In this document: piece after piece, positions 20,094 through 28,560 of the stretch
Position numbering within the stretch: the first letter of the stretch is position 1
Layout: every line of letters begins with the position of its first letter
Source: Actinomadura graeca
Lineage (GTDB): Bacteria; Actinomycetota; Actinomycetes; Streptosporangiales; Streptosporangiaceae
DNA length: 64,000 nucleotides
Direction: 5' to 3'
NCBI RefSeq assembly: GCF_019175365.1
Contig: NZ_CP059572.1
Coordinates: 7,006,001 to 7,070,000 of the forward strand
Translations under genes and position numbers: made by a program
Notes under the pieces: generated by a model
Database searches by the model: none
Told to the model about the DNA's origin: nothing
Seen by the model: the letters and a program-made list of their open reading frames with translations, nothing else

Positions 20094-22708
20094 GGGGCTA
20101 CCGGCCGGCGCTGCGCATGGCGCGGCGGGACGCGCTGCGCGCCAAGGGCCGCACCACCCTCGTCATGTGCATGATCGGGCTGCCCGTCGCGGTGATCGTC
20201 GCCGTCGCCGTGCTGGTGGCGACCATGGACTGGTCCCCGCGCGAGTCGCTGCCCTACGAGCTCGGCACCGCCGACGCGCGGATCAGCGGGGCCGGGCACG
20301 CCCCCATCCGGCAGGACCCGGTGGACGACGAGATGACGTTCCCGCGGGGCGGGGCGTCCGCGGGCAGGCCCTGGACCACGCAGGAGATCACCCGGCGGAT
20401 CACCGCCGAGTACGGCCCGCGCGCCCGCGTCCTGCCCCTGAACCGGGGGAAGGGCGTGGAACTGAAGACCCCGCGGGGCTACCGGCGGTCCGAGGGCGTC
20501 GAAGTGGACGTGCGCGACCCCCTGGCGCGCGGCCTCTACAGGATCACCCGGGGCCGGGCGCCCGCCGGGCCCGGGGAGATCGCGCTCTCGCCGTCGCTGG
20601 CCGGACGCGAGTTCCCGATCGGCTCGGCCGCGCCGATCGACCGGCAGGGCACCGTCAAGCGCGTCGTCGGCACCGTCGAGGATCCCCGCGCGCCCGGCGA
20701 CCACCTCGCGCTCGCGCTGCCCGGCGTCCTTCCCGACCCGCTCGGCGCGACCGCGGTCCCGGGCTGGCTGGTCGGCACCGGCAGGCCGGTGACCTGGGCC
20801 GACGTCACCGAGCTCAACAAGGAGGGGATCGGGGTGCTGTCCCGCGCGGTCGTCGGGCACCCGCCGCCCGCGGCCTCGCCGCCGGGCGCCGGGAGCGACG
20901 GCGGCGCCGCGGGGGCGATCGTCGCGATGGTGGTCGTGATGATCGTGCTGGAGGTCGTGCTGCTGGCCGGGCCCGCGTTCGCCGTGGGCATCCGCCGCCG
21001 GCGGCGGATGCTGGCGCTCGTCGCGGTGGCGGGCGGGAGCGGCGGGCACCTGCGGGCCATCGTGCTGGCGGGCGGCCTGGTGCTCGGGGGCGCCGCCGCG
21101 CTGGCCGGAGGAGCGCTCGGCGTCGCCGGCGCGGGCGTGGCCACGCTGGTCGTCCAGTCCATGTCCGACGACGTGCTCGGCCCGTTCGACGTGCCGTGGC
21201 TCCAGGTCGCCCTGGCGATGGCGCTCGGCGCGGGCAGCGGCGTGGTCGCCGCGTACGTGCCCGCCCGGCAGGCCGCGCGGATGGACGTCGTCGCCGCCCT
21301 CGCGGGCCGCCGCGAGAGGGGCATGCCACGCGGCGGCTGGCCGATCGCGGGCGCCGCGGCCATCGCGGCGGGCGTGTTCCTCAGCCTCGTCGGCGTGCGG
21401 GTCCTGCGCGAGTTCGGGGCGGCCCTCGGCGCCGCGGCGATCATCGCGGGCTGCGTGATGGCCGGGCCGTGGCTGGTCGGCGCGGCGGGGCGGGCCGCCG
21501 GACGGCTGCCGGTGCCGCTGCGCCTCGCCGTCCGGGACGGCGCGCGCAACCGCGGCCGGTCCGCGCCCGCCGTCGCCGCGATCATGGCGGCGGTGGCGGG
21601 GGTCACCGCGCTGGCCATCGCCAACGCCAGCGACCTCCGCCAGGCCCGGATGGACTACGTCCCCCGGCTCCCGATGGGATCGGCGCTGATCCGCCCGCCA
21701 CTGGACCGGATCGACGCCCTGCGCCCGGCGTTCGCGCGGGAGCTCCCCGGCGTCCCGCTGCTCGACATGCGGGTGCTGCCGGGAGAGAACTCGTCGTGCC
21801 TGGAGGCCGACACGTCCAAATGTCCCTCGGTGCGGTTCGCCGGCCGCGACCTCGGCGGGACCAGGAGCGGGTACATGGACGCGGTCGTGGGCGGCGCCCC
21901 CGAGGCCCGGATGGTGCTGGGCCGCGACGACCCCGCCGTCACCGCGGCCCTCGCCCAGGGCAAGATCGTGGTGTTCGCCTCCCGGCCGCTGCCCGGCGGC
22001 ACGACGACGGCCACGGTGTCGGTCTGGGAGAACGACCGGCCGCGCGTCCTCAAGGAGGTTCCGGGGCTGCCCGCCGTCGGCGTCGAGGCCGACCCGCACG
22101 TGCCCGCCCTGGTGCCCCCGTCGGCCGCCGCCAAGATCGGCGTCCCCGCCCGGGTCGAGGGGCTCGGCGTGGACCGGGCCAGCCACCGGCTCACCGCGGA
22201 CGAGCAGGCCCGGCTGACCGAGGTGGTCGCCGGGGCGAGCGAGGTGCCCGCGGACGGCGCCGTCTACGTCGAGCGGGGCTTCACCCGGTCCGGTGACGTG
22301 GTCATGCTGCTGCTCGCGGCCGCGGGCGGGGTGCTGGCGCTCGGCGGCGCGCTGATCGCCACCGGGCTGTCGTCCGCCGACGCCCGCCCGGATCTCGCCA
22401 CGCTCGCCGCGATCGGCGCCCGGCCGAGGACCCGCAGGCTGCTGATGACGGGGCAGGCGGGTTTCGTCGCGACACTCGGCTGCTGGCTCGGGATCGCGGC
22501 GGGGGCCGTCCCGGGCATCGCCGCGGCCGGCCCCCTCACCAACGAGCCCGCCGAACCCGGGGGCGCCGCGCCGTCCCACGGGACGATCGTGGACATACCG
22601 GGGCAGGTCCTTCTGATCATCGGGGTGGCGGTGCCGCTGGTGGCGATGCTCGCGGCGGGGATCCTCACCCGGTCCCGCCTCCCCATGTCGCACCGCATCG
22701 CCTCCTGA
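20090..22708 (+). CDS. FtsX-like ABC transporter permease
   Basis: The 872-residue membrane protein starts with a basic stretch and a signal-anchor helix (LVMCMIGLPVAVIVAVAVLVA). It has a large extracellular domain to about residue 280, then a first FtsX block (about 280-440 with PARQAARMDVVAALAGR), a central part with further helices, and a second FtsX-like end. The motif DVVAALAGRRERG is typical of FtsX/MacB-type permeases. GTG at 20090 overlaps the ATPase stop. The two-block architecture means one polypeptide may form half of a MacB-like exporter. Its regulator is PadR. Confidence 0.88.
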   Translation: MRGYRPALRMARRDALRAKGRTTLVMCMIGLPVAVIVAVAVLVATMDWSPRESLPYELGTADARISGAGHAPIRQDPVDDEMTFPRGGASAGRPWTTQEITRRITAEYGPRARVLPLNRGKGVELKTPRGYRRSEGVEVDVRDPLARGLYRITRGRAPAGPGEIALSPSLAGREFPIGSAAPIDRQGTVKRVVGTVEDPRAPGDHLALALPGVLPDPLGATAVPGWLVGTGRPVTWADVTELNKEGIGVLSRAVVGHPPPAASPPGAGSDGGAAGAIVAMVVVMIVLEVVLLAGPAFAVGIRRRRRMLALVAVAGGSGGHLRAIVLAGGLVLGGAAALAGGALGVAGAGVATLVVQSMSDDVLGPFDVPWLQVALAMALGAGSGVVAAYVPARQAARMDVVAALAGRRERGMPRGGWPIAGAAAIAAGVFLSLVGVRVLREFGAALGAAAIIAGCVMAGPWLVGAAGRAAGRLPVPLRLAVRDGARNRGRSAPAVAAIMAAVAGVTALAIANASDLRQARMDYVPRLPMGSALIRPPLDRIDALRPAFARELPGVPLLDMRVLPGENSSCLEADTSKCPSVRFAGRDLGGTRSGYMDAVVGGAPEARMVLGRDDPAVTAALAQGKIVVFASRPLPGGTTTATVSVWENDRPRVLKEVPGLPAVGVEADPHVPALVPPSAAAKIGVPARVEGLGVDRASHRLTADEQARLTEVVAGASEVPADGAVYVERGFTRSGDVVMLLLAAAGGVLALGGALIATGLSSADARPDLATLAAIGARPRTRRLLMTGQAGFVATLGCWLGIAAGAVPGIAAAGPLTNEPAEPGGAAPSHGTIVDIPGQVLLIIGVAVPLVAMLAAGILTRSRLPMSHRIAS

Positions 22709-22747
22709 TCGCCCGGGCGGTGCCGGTGGGCTGGTAGCGTCCGGCGC

Positions 22748-24280
22748 GTGGCTGAGGCGGTTGTGGTGGAGGGGCCCGTGGACGAGGCCCCGGTCGGCCG
22801 CCGGGAAGGGACGCGGCGGCGGCGCGTGGCGCTGTGGGCGCTCGTCGCGGCGAGCGCGGCGCTGTACGCCGCGTACTCGCTCATGCGGCTGCGCGCGTTC
22901 CGGGCGAGCAGCTACGACCTGGTGATCTTCGACCAGGCCATCCGCTCCTACAGCCGGTTCGAGCTGCCCGTCGCGATGGTCAAGGGCGTCCACAACGGGT
23001 TCGGCCCCCACTTCGCGATCCTCGGCGACCACTTCTCTCCGATCCTCGCGCTGCTGGCCCCGCTGTACTGGGTCCACGACGGGCCGGGGACGCTGCTGGT
23101 CGCGCAGGCGGTGCTGTTCGCCCTCGCGATCGTGCCGATCTGGCGCTACGCCGAGCGCCGCTTCGGCGCGGGCGCCGCGTACTGCGCGGCCGCCGCGTAC
23201 GCGCTGTCCTGGCCCGTCGCCGAGGCCCTCGCCTTCGACTTCCACGAGGTCGCGTTCGTGCCGGTGCTGTCGGCGCTCATGGTCGAGCGCTACGACGCGG
23301 GGCGCCGCGGCGCGGCGGCGGCCGCCGCCCTGGCCCTCCTGCTGGTCAAGGAGGACATGGGCCTCCTGCTGGTGGGCTTCGGGATCTTCCTGCTCACCCG
23401 GCACGAGCACCGCGACGCCGACGGCGGGGGATGGCTGCCGCGCGGCGACCGGCGCGCGGGCCTCGCCTACATCGTCGGCGGCCTCGTCGCGACCTGGGTG
23501 TGCTCGCGGCTGATCATCGCCGTCTTCGGCGGCGACAACGACTACTACTGGGCCTACGGGTCGCTCGGCCCCGACCTGCCGCACGCCGCCGTGTACGCCC
23601 TCACGCACCCGTGGGACGTGCTGGCCGTCCTCGGCACGCCCCCGCACAAGCTCGGCACGATGGCGCTGCTCGTCCTGCCGCTGCTGCTGCTCCCGCTGGC
23701 GTCGCCGCTGACGCTGACCGTCCTGCCGCTGCTGGCCGAGCGGATGCTCGCCAGCCGCTTCGGCAACTGGTGGGAGCCCCACTACCACTACAACGCGTTC
23801 ATCGTCGCCGTGCTCGTCATGGCGGCCGTGGACGGGGCCGCGCGGCTGCGCGGGCGGTTCGGGCCGCTGCGGGCCACCCGGATCCCGCCCCCGCTGCCCG
23901 GCGCCGCGCTGCTGACCGCGGCGGTCGTGTGCGTGCCCTTCTTCGCCTTCGCCCACCTGGCCGATCCCGCGCTGTGGCGGCGGAACGAGCGCGCCCGCGC
24001 GGCGGCGGCCGTCGCGTCCCGGATCCCCGACGGGGTCCTCGTCGAGTCGGCCAACGCGATCGGCCCCGCGCTCACGACCCGCACCCGCGTCCTGCTGTGG
24101 GACGGGCAGCCGCGCCGCGCTCCCTGGGTGATCGCCGACGTCGAGCGTCTGGAGTTCCCCTTCCGGACGGTGGCCGAGCAGCGCCGCCGGGTGGAATCGC
24201 TGCTCGCGGCCGGATACCGGGAGGTCTACCGCCAGGACGGATACGTCGTCCTTCACCGGAACGTAGCCGATCCCTGGTGA
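22748..24280 (+). CDS. DUF2079 polytopic membrane protein
   Basis: The 510-residue protein has about ten membrane segments and the DUF2079 signature YDLVIFDQAIRSYSRFELP ... GDHFSPILALLAPLYW near the N-terminus, then EALAFDFHEVAFVP. DUF2079 members look like the GT-C glycosyltransferase fold, but their activity is not established. The first acidic luminal loop here (FDQA) would match the catalytic Asp of GT-C enzymes, which is inference. The GTG start lacks a clear ribosome binding site. The gene follows the ABC permease by 39 bp and could be in the same operon. Confidence 0.82.
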   Translation: MAEAVVVEGPVDEAPVGRREGTRRRRVALWALVAASAALYAAYSLMRLRAFRASSYDLVIFDQAIRSYSRFELPVAMVKGVHNGFGPHFAILGDHFSPILALLAPLYWVHDGPGTLLVAQAVLFALAIVPIWRYAERRFGAGAAYCAAAAYALSWPVAEALAFDFHEVAFVPVLSALMVERYDAGRRGAAAAAALALLLVKEDMGLLLVGFGIFLLTRHEHRDADGGGWLPRGDRRAGLAYIVGGLVATWVCSRLIIAVFGGDNDYYWAYGSLGPDLPHAAVYALTHPWDVLAVLGTPPHKLGTMALLVLPLLLLPLASPLTLTVLPLLAERMLASRFGNWWEPHYHYNAFIVAVLVMAAVDGAARLRGRFGPLRATRIPPPLPGAALLTAAVVCVPFFAFAHLADPALWRRNERARAAAAVASRIPDGVLVESANAIGPALTTRTRVLLWDGQPRRAPWVIADVERLEFPFRTVAEQRRRVESLLAAGYREVYRQDGYVVLHRNVADPW

Positions 24281-24658
24281 ACGCGGCCTGTACGGCCGAT
24301 AAACCCGGACCTTTGGACAAGGCGTCCAATGACAGTGCGTCACAGATCCAGTCAGAATGCCGGTGAAGGGCGGCGGAGGACGAATAAACCTACACTTTTC
24401 GTCTGCTTTGCTGGATACTTGAAGAAAGTCGCGACGGCCGCGGCCGGCCAGGAGACCTGCCTGCGCTAACACTCGTGTGACCGCTGCCGGGCGGCGTTGG
24501 GGCGGAGCGCATGAGCGGTGACGGGCTGATCGAGAACAACGCGAACGGGCTGCGGCGGCGGGCGGCGGAATTTCTTCCCCCCGCGCCAATGCCGGAGGCA
24601 GGTAATCACCCTCTCGGCAAAGCGGGCCGCAGGGCGGCCCTTGGCGGGGAGCCGTGAC
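24281..24658. other. 378-bp intergenic region, no gene recognised
   Basis: The first ~140 bases (to about 24430) are less GC-rich than the surroundings and include AATAAACC and a GTGCGTCAC stretch, so promoters may lie here. No coding frame with family similarity, no clear terminator and no RNA gene were seen. The leftward frame over 24466-25092 has antisense character. Confidence 0.35.
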
Positions 24659-25297
24659 ATGGCGGCGCCAGAGGGCCGTGAGGTCCAGCGATGGGAGACG
24701 TGCGGGCAGGCGTGGATCGGCGTGCTCCGGCACGTGTGGACGGCCGGCGAGGCCGGCATGGACGACCGCGGGCCCATCATCGAGGGCCCGCCGCTGCTCT
24801 TCGAGGTGGCCTCGCTGAGCTGGGAGGACCCGATCCTCCGCGAGCACGGCGACCGGGCGGGCCTCGTCCGGCGGGCCCAGGAGCGCACCAGGCGCGTCGT
24901 CCAGGGCCGGTACGGGCCGCGGCTGCACGACCTCGACGGGGTGGACCAGCTCGCCTGGGTCGTGGGCCTGCTGCGGGCCCGGCCGTGGACCACGAGCGCG
25001 TGGATCTCGCTGACGCTCCCGGGCGAGCCGTCCGAGGGCCTGCCCAGGCTGACCGCGCTGTCGTTCCGCATCCGCGGATACCGGCTGATCATGACCGGGA
25101 TGTTCCGGTCGCAGGACGTGTACCCCTGCTACCTCACCTACATCCCGCTGCGCGGCGTCCAGCTCCAGGTCGCCGAGGAGCTGGGACTGCCGGCGGGGCC
25201 CCTGCGGGTGTTCGTGGACGTCCCGCACCTGCTGGTGGCCGACGCCGAGCGGGTCGCCTCCGTGCTGACCGCGATGCCCGAGCACAACGCGGCCTGA
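24659..25297 (+). CDS. Thymidylate-synthase-fold protein lacking the catalytic cysteine
   Basis: The 212-residue protein shows the thymidylate synthase/dCMP hydroxymethylase fold pattern. RYGPRLHD, DQLAWVVGLLRARPWTTSAWISL, LTALSFRIRGYRLIMTGMFRSQDVYPCYLTYIPLRGVQLQVAEELG and the final GPLRVFVDVPHLL strand follow the expected order. The active-site P-C motif is replaced by LPRL in SEGLPRLTALSF, so normal dUMP methylation is not possible. Arg at MFRSQD matches the usual MRSND. ATG 24659 has GGGGAG 9 nt upstream. The gene stands alone between DUF2079 and serA. It may act on another pyrimidine nucleotide, or bind one without catalysis. Confidence 0.62.
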   Translation: MAAPEGREVQRWETCGQAWIGVLRHVWTAGEAGMDDRGPIIEGPPLLFEVASLSWEDPILREHGDRAGLVRRAQERTRRVVQGRYGPRLHDLDGVDQLAWVVGLLRARPWTTSAWISLTLPGEPSEGLPRLTALSFRIRGYRLIMTGMFRSQDVYPCYLTYIPLRGVQLQVAEELGLPAGPLRVFVDVPHLLVADAERVASVLTAMPEHNAA

Positions 25298-25325
25298 CGC
25301 GGCCTGACGCGGCCTGGACACCGCG

Positions 25326-25364
25326 CCGTTCCGGGGGGTGTGGGAGGTCGGCCCCCCACAAGGG
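25326..25364 (+). repeat. G-run hairpin repeat R2
   Basis: CCGTTCCGGGGGGTGTGGG and then GGTCGGCCCCCCAC match the repeat at 48088-48163. The G6 and C6 runs can pair. It is intergenic here, 28 bp after the TS-like gene, preceded by three copies of GCGGCCTGAC/G. Confidence 0.6.
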
Positions 25365-25633
25365 ACCGTGCCGGGGCCGGACCTGACCCGATTTGACGTG
25401 GCTTGACGGAATGTGGTGGGGCCAGGTCCGGACGGGCCGCCGCGGAAGTCCCGGCTGCCGCCGACCCGGAGGCCGGCGAGGGATAGACTCGCCTGCGGGG
25501 GCCGAGAGCACGACGAGGTGACTCGCGACTTCACCTGCACGCCTTCAGCGGCGCACCGTGCCCACCGGCACGCGCGCCGCCCCGCAGAGTGCACATCCGA
25601 CCGCGCACATCCGACATCCGAAGGACTGTTTCC
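25365..25633 (+). other. serA upstream region
   Basis: This 269-bp stretch has no gene. CGAGGGATAGACTCGCC near 25478 gives a -10-like GATAGACT. No TCTC-N5-TGAGA box and no leader peptide were found, unlike the ilvB and cimA upstream regions. AAGGA at 25620 is the serA ribosome binding site. Confidence 0.35.
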
Positions 25634-27223
25634 TTGAGCAAGCCCGTCGTCCTCGTCGCAGAAGAGCTCTCCCCGGCCGGCATCGCCGTGCTGGAGTCCG
25701 ATTTCGAGGTCCGTCACGTCGACGGCAGCGACAAGGCGCTCCTGCTGCCCGCCGTTGCCGACGTCGACGCGCTGATCGTCCGCAGCGCCACCAAGGTCAC
25801 CGCCGAGGTCTTCCAGAGCGCCCGGCGGCTCCGGGTCGTCGCCCGCGCCGGCGTCGGCCTCGACAACGTGGACGTGGAAGCCGCCACCAAGGCCGGCGTC
25901 ATGGTCGTCAACGCCCCGACCTCCAACATCGTCACCGCCGCCGAGCACGCCATCGCGCTGCTGCTGGCCACCGCGCGGAACGTGCCACAGGGCCATGCCG
26001 CCCTCAAGCAGGGCGAGTGGAAACGCTCCAAGTACACCGGCGTCGAGCTCCAGGGCAAGACCGCCGGCGTCCTCGGCCTCGGCCGCATCGGCGTGCTCGT
26101 CGCCCAGCGCCTCGCCGCGTTCGACATGAACGTGATCGCCTTCGACCCCTACGTCCAGGCCGCCCGCGCCGCGCAGCTCGGAGTGAAGCTCGTCACGCTC
26201 GACGAGCTGCTCCGCGAGAGCGACTTCATCACCGTCCACCTGCCGAAGACCCCCGAGACCCTCGGCCTCATCGGCGACCGCGAGCTGCACCGGGTCAAGC
26301 CGAGCGTGCGCGTCGTCAACGCCGCCCGCGGCGGGATCGTCGACGAGGAGGCCCTCGACCTCGCGCTGAAGGACGGCCGGGTCGCCGGCGCCGGCCTCGA
26401 CGTGTTCAGCACCGAGCCGTGCACCGACAGCCCCCTGTTCCACCACGACTCCGTCGTCGTCACCCCGCACCTCGGTGCGAGCACCCACGAGGCGCAGGAG
26501 AAGGCCGGCACGCAGGTCGCCCGCTCGGTGAAGCTGGCGCTGTCCGGCGAGTTCGTCCCCGACGCGGTGAACGTCCAGGGCGGCGCCGTCGCCGAGGACG
26601 TCAAGCCCGGCCTCCCGCTCGCCGAGAAGCTCGGACGGATCTTCACCGCGCTCGCCGGCGGCGTCCCCGTCCGGCTGGACGTGGTGGTGCGCGGCGAGAT
26701 CGCCGAGCACGACGTCAAGGTCCTGGAGCTCGCCGCGCTCAAGGGCGTGTTCGTGGACGTCACCGAGGAGGCCGTGACCTTCGTCAACGCGCCCCTCCTG
26801 GCCCGCGACCGCGGCGTCGAGGTCACGCTCACGACCAGCGAGGACAGCCCCGACTGGCGCAACGTCGTGCAGGTCCGCGGCACGATGTCCGACGGCTCGG
26901 TGGTCTCGGTGTCCGGCACCCTCACCGGCCCCCGGCACGCCGAGCGCATCATCGAGATCAACGGCTACAACATGGAGCTCGTCCCGACCGAGCACATGGC
27001 GTTCTTCACCTACGTCGACCGGCCCGGCATCGTCGGCGCCGTCGGCAAGCTGCTCGGCGACGCCGAGGTCAACATCGCCGGGATGCAGGTCGGCCGGGCC
27101 GCCAAGGGCGGCAAGGCGCTGATCGCGCTCACCGTCGACTCCGCCATCGCCCCGCAGCTCGTCGACGCGATCACCGCCGAGGTCGGCGCCGACATGGGCC
27201 GCCGGGTCGACCTCGAAGGCTGA
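25634..27223 (+). CDS. serA: D-3-phosphoglycerate dehydrogenase
   Basis: SerA oxidises 3-phosphoglycerate, the first step of serine synthesis. The 529-residue product is the long form, as in mycobacteria: NAD-binding core with GLGRIGVLVAQRLA, catalytic Arg in NAARGGIVDEEAL, Glu in DVFSTEP, His in VTPHLGAST, an intervening ASB-type domain, and a C-terminal ACT domain (FTYVDRPGIVGAVGKLLG) for serine feedback. The TTG at 25634 is chosen because the family N-terminus (SKPVVLVAEELSPAG) begins there, with AAGGA 9 nt upstream. Copy C of the multi-hairpin element follows the stop at once. Confidence 0.96.
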   Translation: MSKPVVLVAEELSPAGIAVLESDFEVRHVDGSDKALLLPAVADVDALIVRSATKVTAEVFQSARRLRVVARAGVGLDNVDVEAATKAGVMVVNAPTSNIVTAAEHAIALLLATARNVPQGHAALKQGEWKRSKYTGVELQGKTAGVLGLGRIGVLVAQRLAAFDMNVIAFDPYVQAARAAQLGVKLVTLDELLRESDFITVHLPKTPETLGLIGDRELHRVKPSVRVVNAARGGIVDEEALDLALKDGRVAGAGLDVFSTEPCTDSPLFHHDSVVVTPHLGASTHEAQEKAGTQVARSVKLALSGEFVPDAVNVQGGAVAEDVKPGLPLAEKLGRIFTALAGGVPVRLDVVVRGEIAEHDVKVLELAALKGVFVDVTEEAVTFVNAPLLARDRGVEVTLTTSEDSPDWRNVVQVRGTMSDGSVVSVSGTLTGPRHAERIIEINGYNMELVPTEHMAFFTYVDRPGIVGAVGKLLGDAEVNIAGMQVGRAAKGGKALIALTVDSAIAPQLVDAITAEVGADMGRRVDLEG

Positions 27224-27224
27224 A

Positions 27225-27378
27225 TTTATTGCAATCCCGGCCCAAGGGAGCTCGCCTGGCGGCTCGCCCCCTTGACCGTGCTTGGGCGAGCGCGTCATCG
27301 CTTCGCGATCAGCCCGGGAAGGCTCGCCTTCGGCATCGCCTTCCCGGGCTGGTAGCGCGCTCGCGTGACCGTTGAGGT
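27225..27378 (+). repeat. Dispersed ~150-nt multi-hairpin element, copy C
   Basis: It begins one base after the serA stop with TTTATTGCAATCCCGGCCCA, the same 20 bases as copy B. Hairpin 1 arms are CAAGGGAGC/GCCCCCTTG (one A-C mismatch). Hairpin 3 arms are AGCCCGGGAAGGC/GCCTTCCCGGGCT, perfectly paired but different from A and B. ATCGC-TTC-GCGAT and the outer GCGAGCGCG stem are kept. Confidence 0.82.
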
Positions 27379-27409
27379 CGTCCCGAGGGATGATCGTGGT
27401 CTTTGCGTG

Positions 27410-27424
27410 TCTCAGATTGTGAGA
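27410..27424. promoter_or_regulatory. Probable NdgR box upstream of an orphan leader
   Basis: Perfect inverted repeat TCTCA-GATTG-TGAGA, as at ilvB. It lies about 55-65 bp upstream of a TAACGT -10-like sequence (27464-27469) and the leader ORF at 27480. No BCAA enzyme gene follows. Confidence 0.65.
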
Positions 27425-27479
27425 TTTTACGCCACGGGTCGGGACGTTGGTCCGGACGGCGGGTAACGTGGCGGTAGTC

Positions 27480-27524
27480 ATGCGGCGCTTCGTGGTAATC
27501 CTTCGCTGCCGCAGCGGGGCCTGA
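27480..27524 (+). CDS. Orphan BCAA-type leader peptide
   Basis: ATG starts MRRFVVILRCRSGA, with Phe-Val-Val-Ile-Leu in a row. It has the same plan as the ilvB (VRSTTTILVVLGRRAG) and cimA (MRHSLVIIGWRAGI) leaders: about 14-16 residues, a run of branched-chain codons, then Arg- and Gly-rich codons running into a GC-rich hairpin arm. The start lies about 10 bp after a TAACGT -10 candidate, so it is nearly leaderless. Confidence 0.6.
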   Translation: MRRFVVILRCRSGA

Positions 27525-27551
27525 TCATCGGCAGGCCGGCACCCGCTGCGG
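27509..27551 (+). promoter_or_regulatory. Hairpin of the orphan leader
   Basis: CCGCAGCGGG (27509-27518) pairs perfectly with CCCGCTGCGG (27542-27551), and an inner GCCTG/CAGGC stem extends it. As at ilvB and cimA, the 5' arm overlaps the end of the leader ORF, so a translating ribosome would disrupt it. A second stem GGTCCGTG/CACGGACC lies at 27586-27606. Neither has a U-tract. Confidence 0.6.
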
Positions 27552-27652
27552 AGGCTCTGCCTGGCCGTGAGTCCGATACGACACCGGTCCGTGCGACCCA
27601 CGGACCCCCGGCGGCCCACGGCCACAGCACAGCGAATCCCGGAGTGAACGGC

Positions 27653-27763
27653 ATGAACCACGTCATGAACAACGCGCCCGCCGACGACGCGGAGGAAGAG
27701 GCGGCCCGCGCCCTGCAGACCGCCCTGGACCGCCGCGACAACGGCGGCCACCCGTCCAGGTAG
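27653..27763 (+). CDS. Possible 36-residue acidic microprotein
   Basis: ATG with GGAG 8 nt upstream opens a 36-codon frame that starts MNHVMNN, has an Asp/Glu/Ala-rich middle (DDAEEEAARAL) likely to be helical, and ends in a basic, Gly-containing tail. No family is recognised. It is the only plausible coding frame between the orphan leader and the strong hairpin at 27773, so it may be the gene the leader controls. Alternatives are that the transcript is a regulatory RNA, or that the frame is chance. Confidence 0.35.
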   Translation: MNHVMNNAPADDAEEEAARALQTALDRRDNGGHPSR

Positions 27764-27772
27764 GCGCCCGCC

Positions 27773-27809
27773 GATCAGGGACCGTCCCGTCCGGGGACGG
27801 TCCCTGATC
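27773..27809 (+). terminator. Strong hairpin after the 36-codon frame
   Basis: Perfect 16-bp stem, GATCAGGGACCGTCCC with its complement, around a 5-nt loop. There is no U-tract. It lies 9 bp after the small ORF stop and 17 bp before the FhuF-like gene, so it probably separates the two units. Confidence 0.7.
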
Positions 27810-27825
27810 GCATTACAGTGGGCGG

Positions 27826-28527
27826 ATGCTCCTCGCCGAGCCCTCCGAGGTCGTGGACGCGCTGCGTGAGGCCGCGCGGCTCGGGCCCTACTTCGAGATC
27901 GTCACCGAGCCCGCCGAGGAGGCGGACCCGACCTGGCGGCCGTTCCCCGAACGGGACCGCGACCGGCTCATGGACCTCACCGCCAAGTACGCCGAACGGC
28001 TCGGGACCGGTGAACGGCGTGTCGCCGCGTCCATCCTGTTCCAGGGGCTCGCGTCGCGGCTGTGGTCGCCCATGGTCGCGGCGGCGGCGCGCGGTGTCGT
28101 TCCCGACCTGTCCGGGCTGCACTGGCGCTGGGCGCCCGGCGCGCCCGTGGCGCTGTGGCTCGCCCGGCCCTCCGGATGGCGGGCCGCGAGTGTGCGGGAG
28201 ACCGCTGGGCTGCTCCACCGCGAGGTCGTCACCGGGCAGCTCGGGCCGCTGCGCGAGACGATGCTCACCTTCGTCGGCCTGGCGGACGGCCTGCTCTGGG
28301 GCAACGCGGCGTCGGCGCTCGCCGGGTCCCTGAACGTCGGCCCGCCCTCGCCGGAACGCGCCGCCCTCGTCCGCGAGGTGCTCGCCCGTGAGCCGCTCGC
28401 CGGGACGGGCGCGTTCGAGGCGGGCGGCTTCGTCCGCCGCAACTGCTGCCTGTACTACCGGGTGCCGCCGGGCGGCGAGATGTGCGGCGACTGCGCCCTG
28501 CTGCCCGGCCGGCCGGCCCGCCGCTGA
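27826..28527 (+). CDS. FhuF-like (2Fe-2S) siderophore ferric reductase family protein
   Basis: The 233-residue protein ends in the [2Fe-2S] cysteine pattern of the FhuF family, C-C-x11-C-x2-C (Cys207, 208, 220, 223 within RRNCCLYYR ... GEMCGDCALL). The upstream part is helical and weakly conserved, as in the family. FhuF-type proteins reduce ferric siderophores in the cytoplasm to release iron. No siderophore synthesis or uptake gene is nearby, so its substrate is unknown. The gene is convergent with cbtA, 33 bp away. Confidence 0.82.
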   Translation: MLLAEPSEVVDALREAARLGPYFEIVTEPAEEADPTWRPFPERDRDRLMDLTAKYAERLGTGERRVAASILFQGLASRLWSPMVAAAARGVVPDLSGLHWRWAPGAPVALWLARPSGWRAASVRETAGLLHREVVTGQLGPLRETMLTFVGLADGLLWGNAASALAGSLNVGPPSPERAALVREVLAREPLAGTGAFEAGGFVRRNCCLYYRVPPGGEMCGDCALLPGRPARR

Positions 28528-28560
28528 CCCGGAGGCCGGCGGCGGGGCGGCACGTGCGGG

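Noticed and set aside
25365..25633. Attenuator or NdgR box for serA
   Set aside because: No TCTC-N5-TGAGA motif, no leader peptide with Ser or branched-chain codons and no U-tract hairpin seen.
19640..27751. Open frame of 2,703 codons on the minus strand
   Set aside because: It runs antisense across padR-ABC, DUF2079, the TS-like gene and serA. Composition is the usual third-position GC shadow, with no recognisable family.
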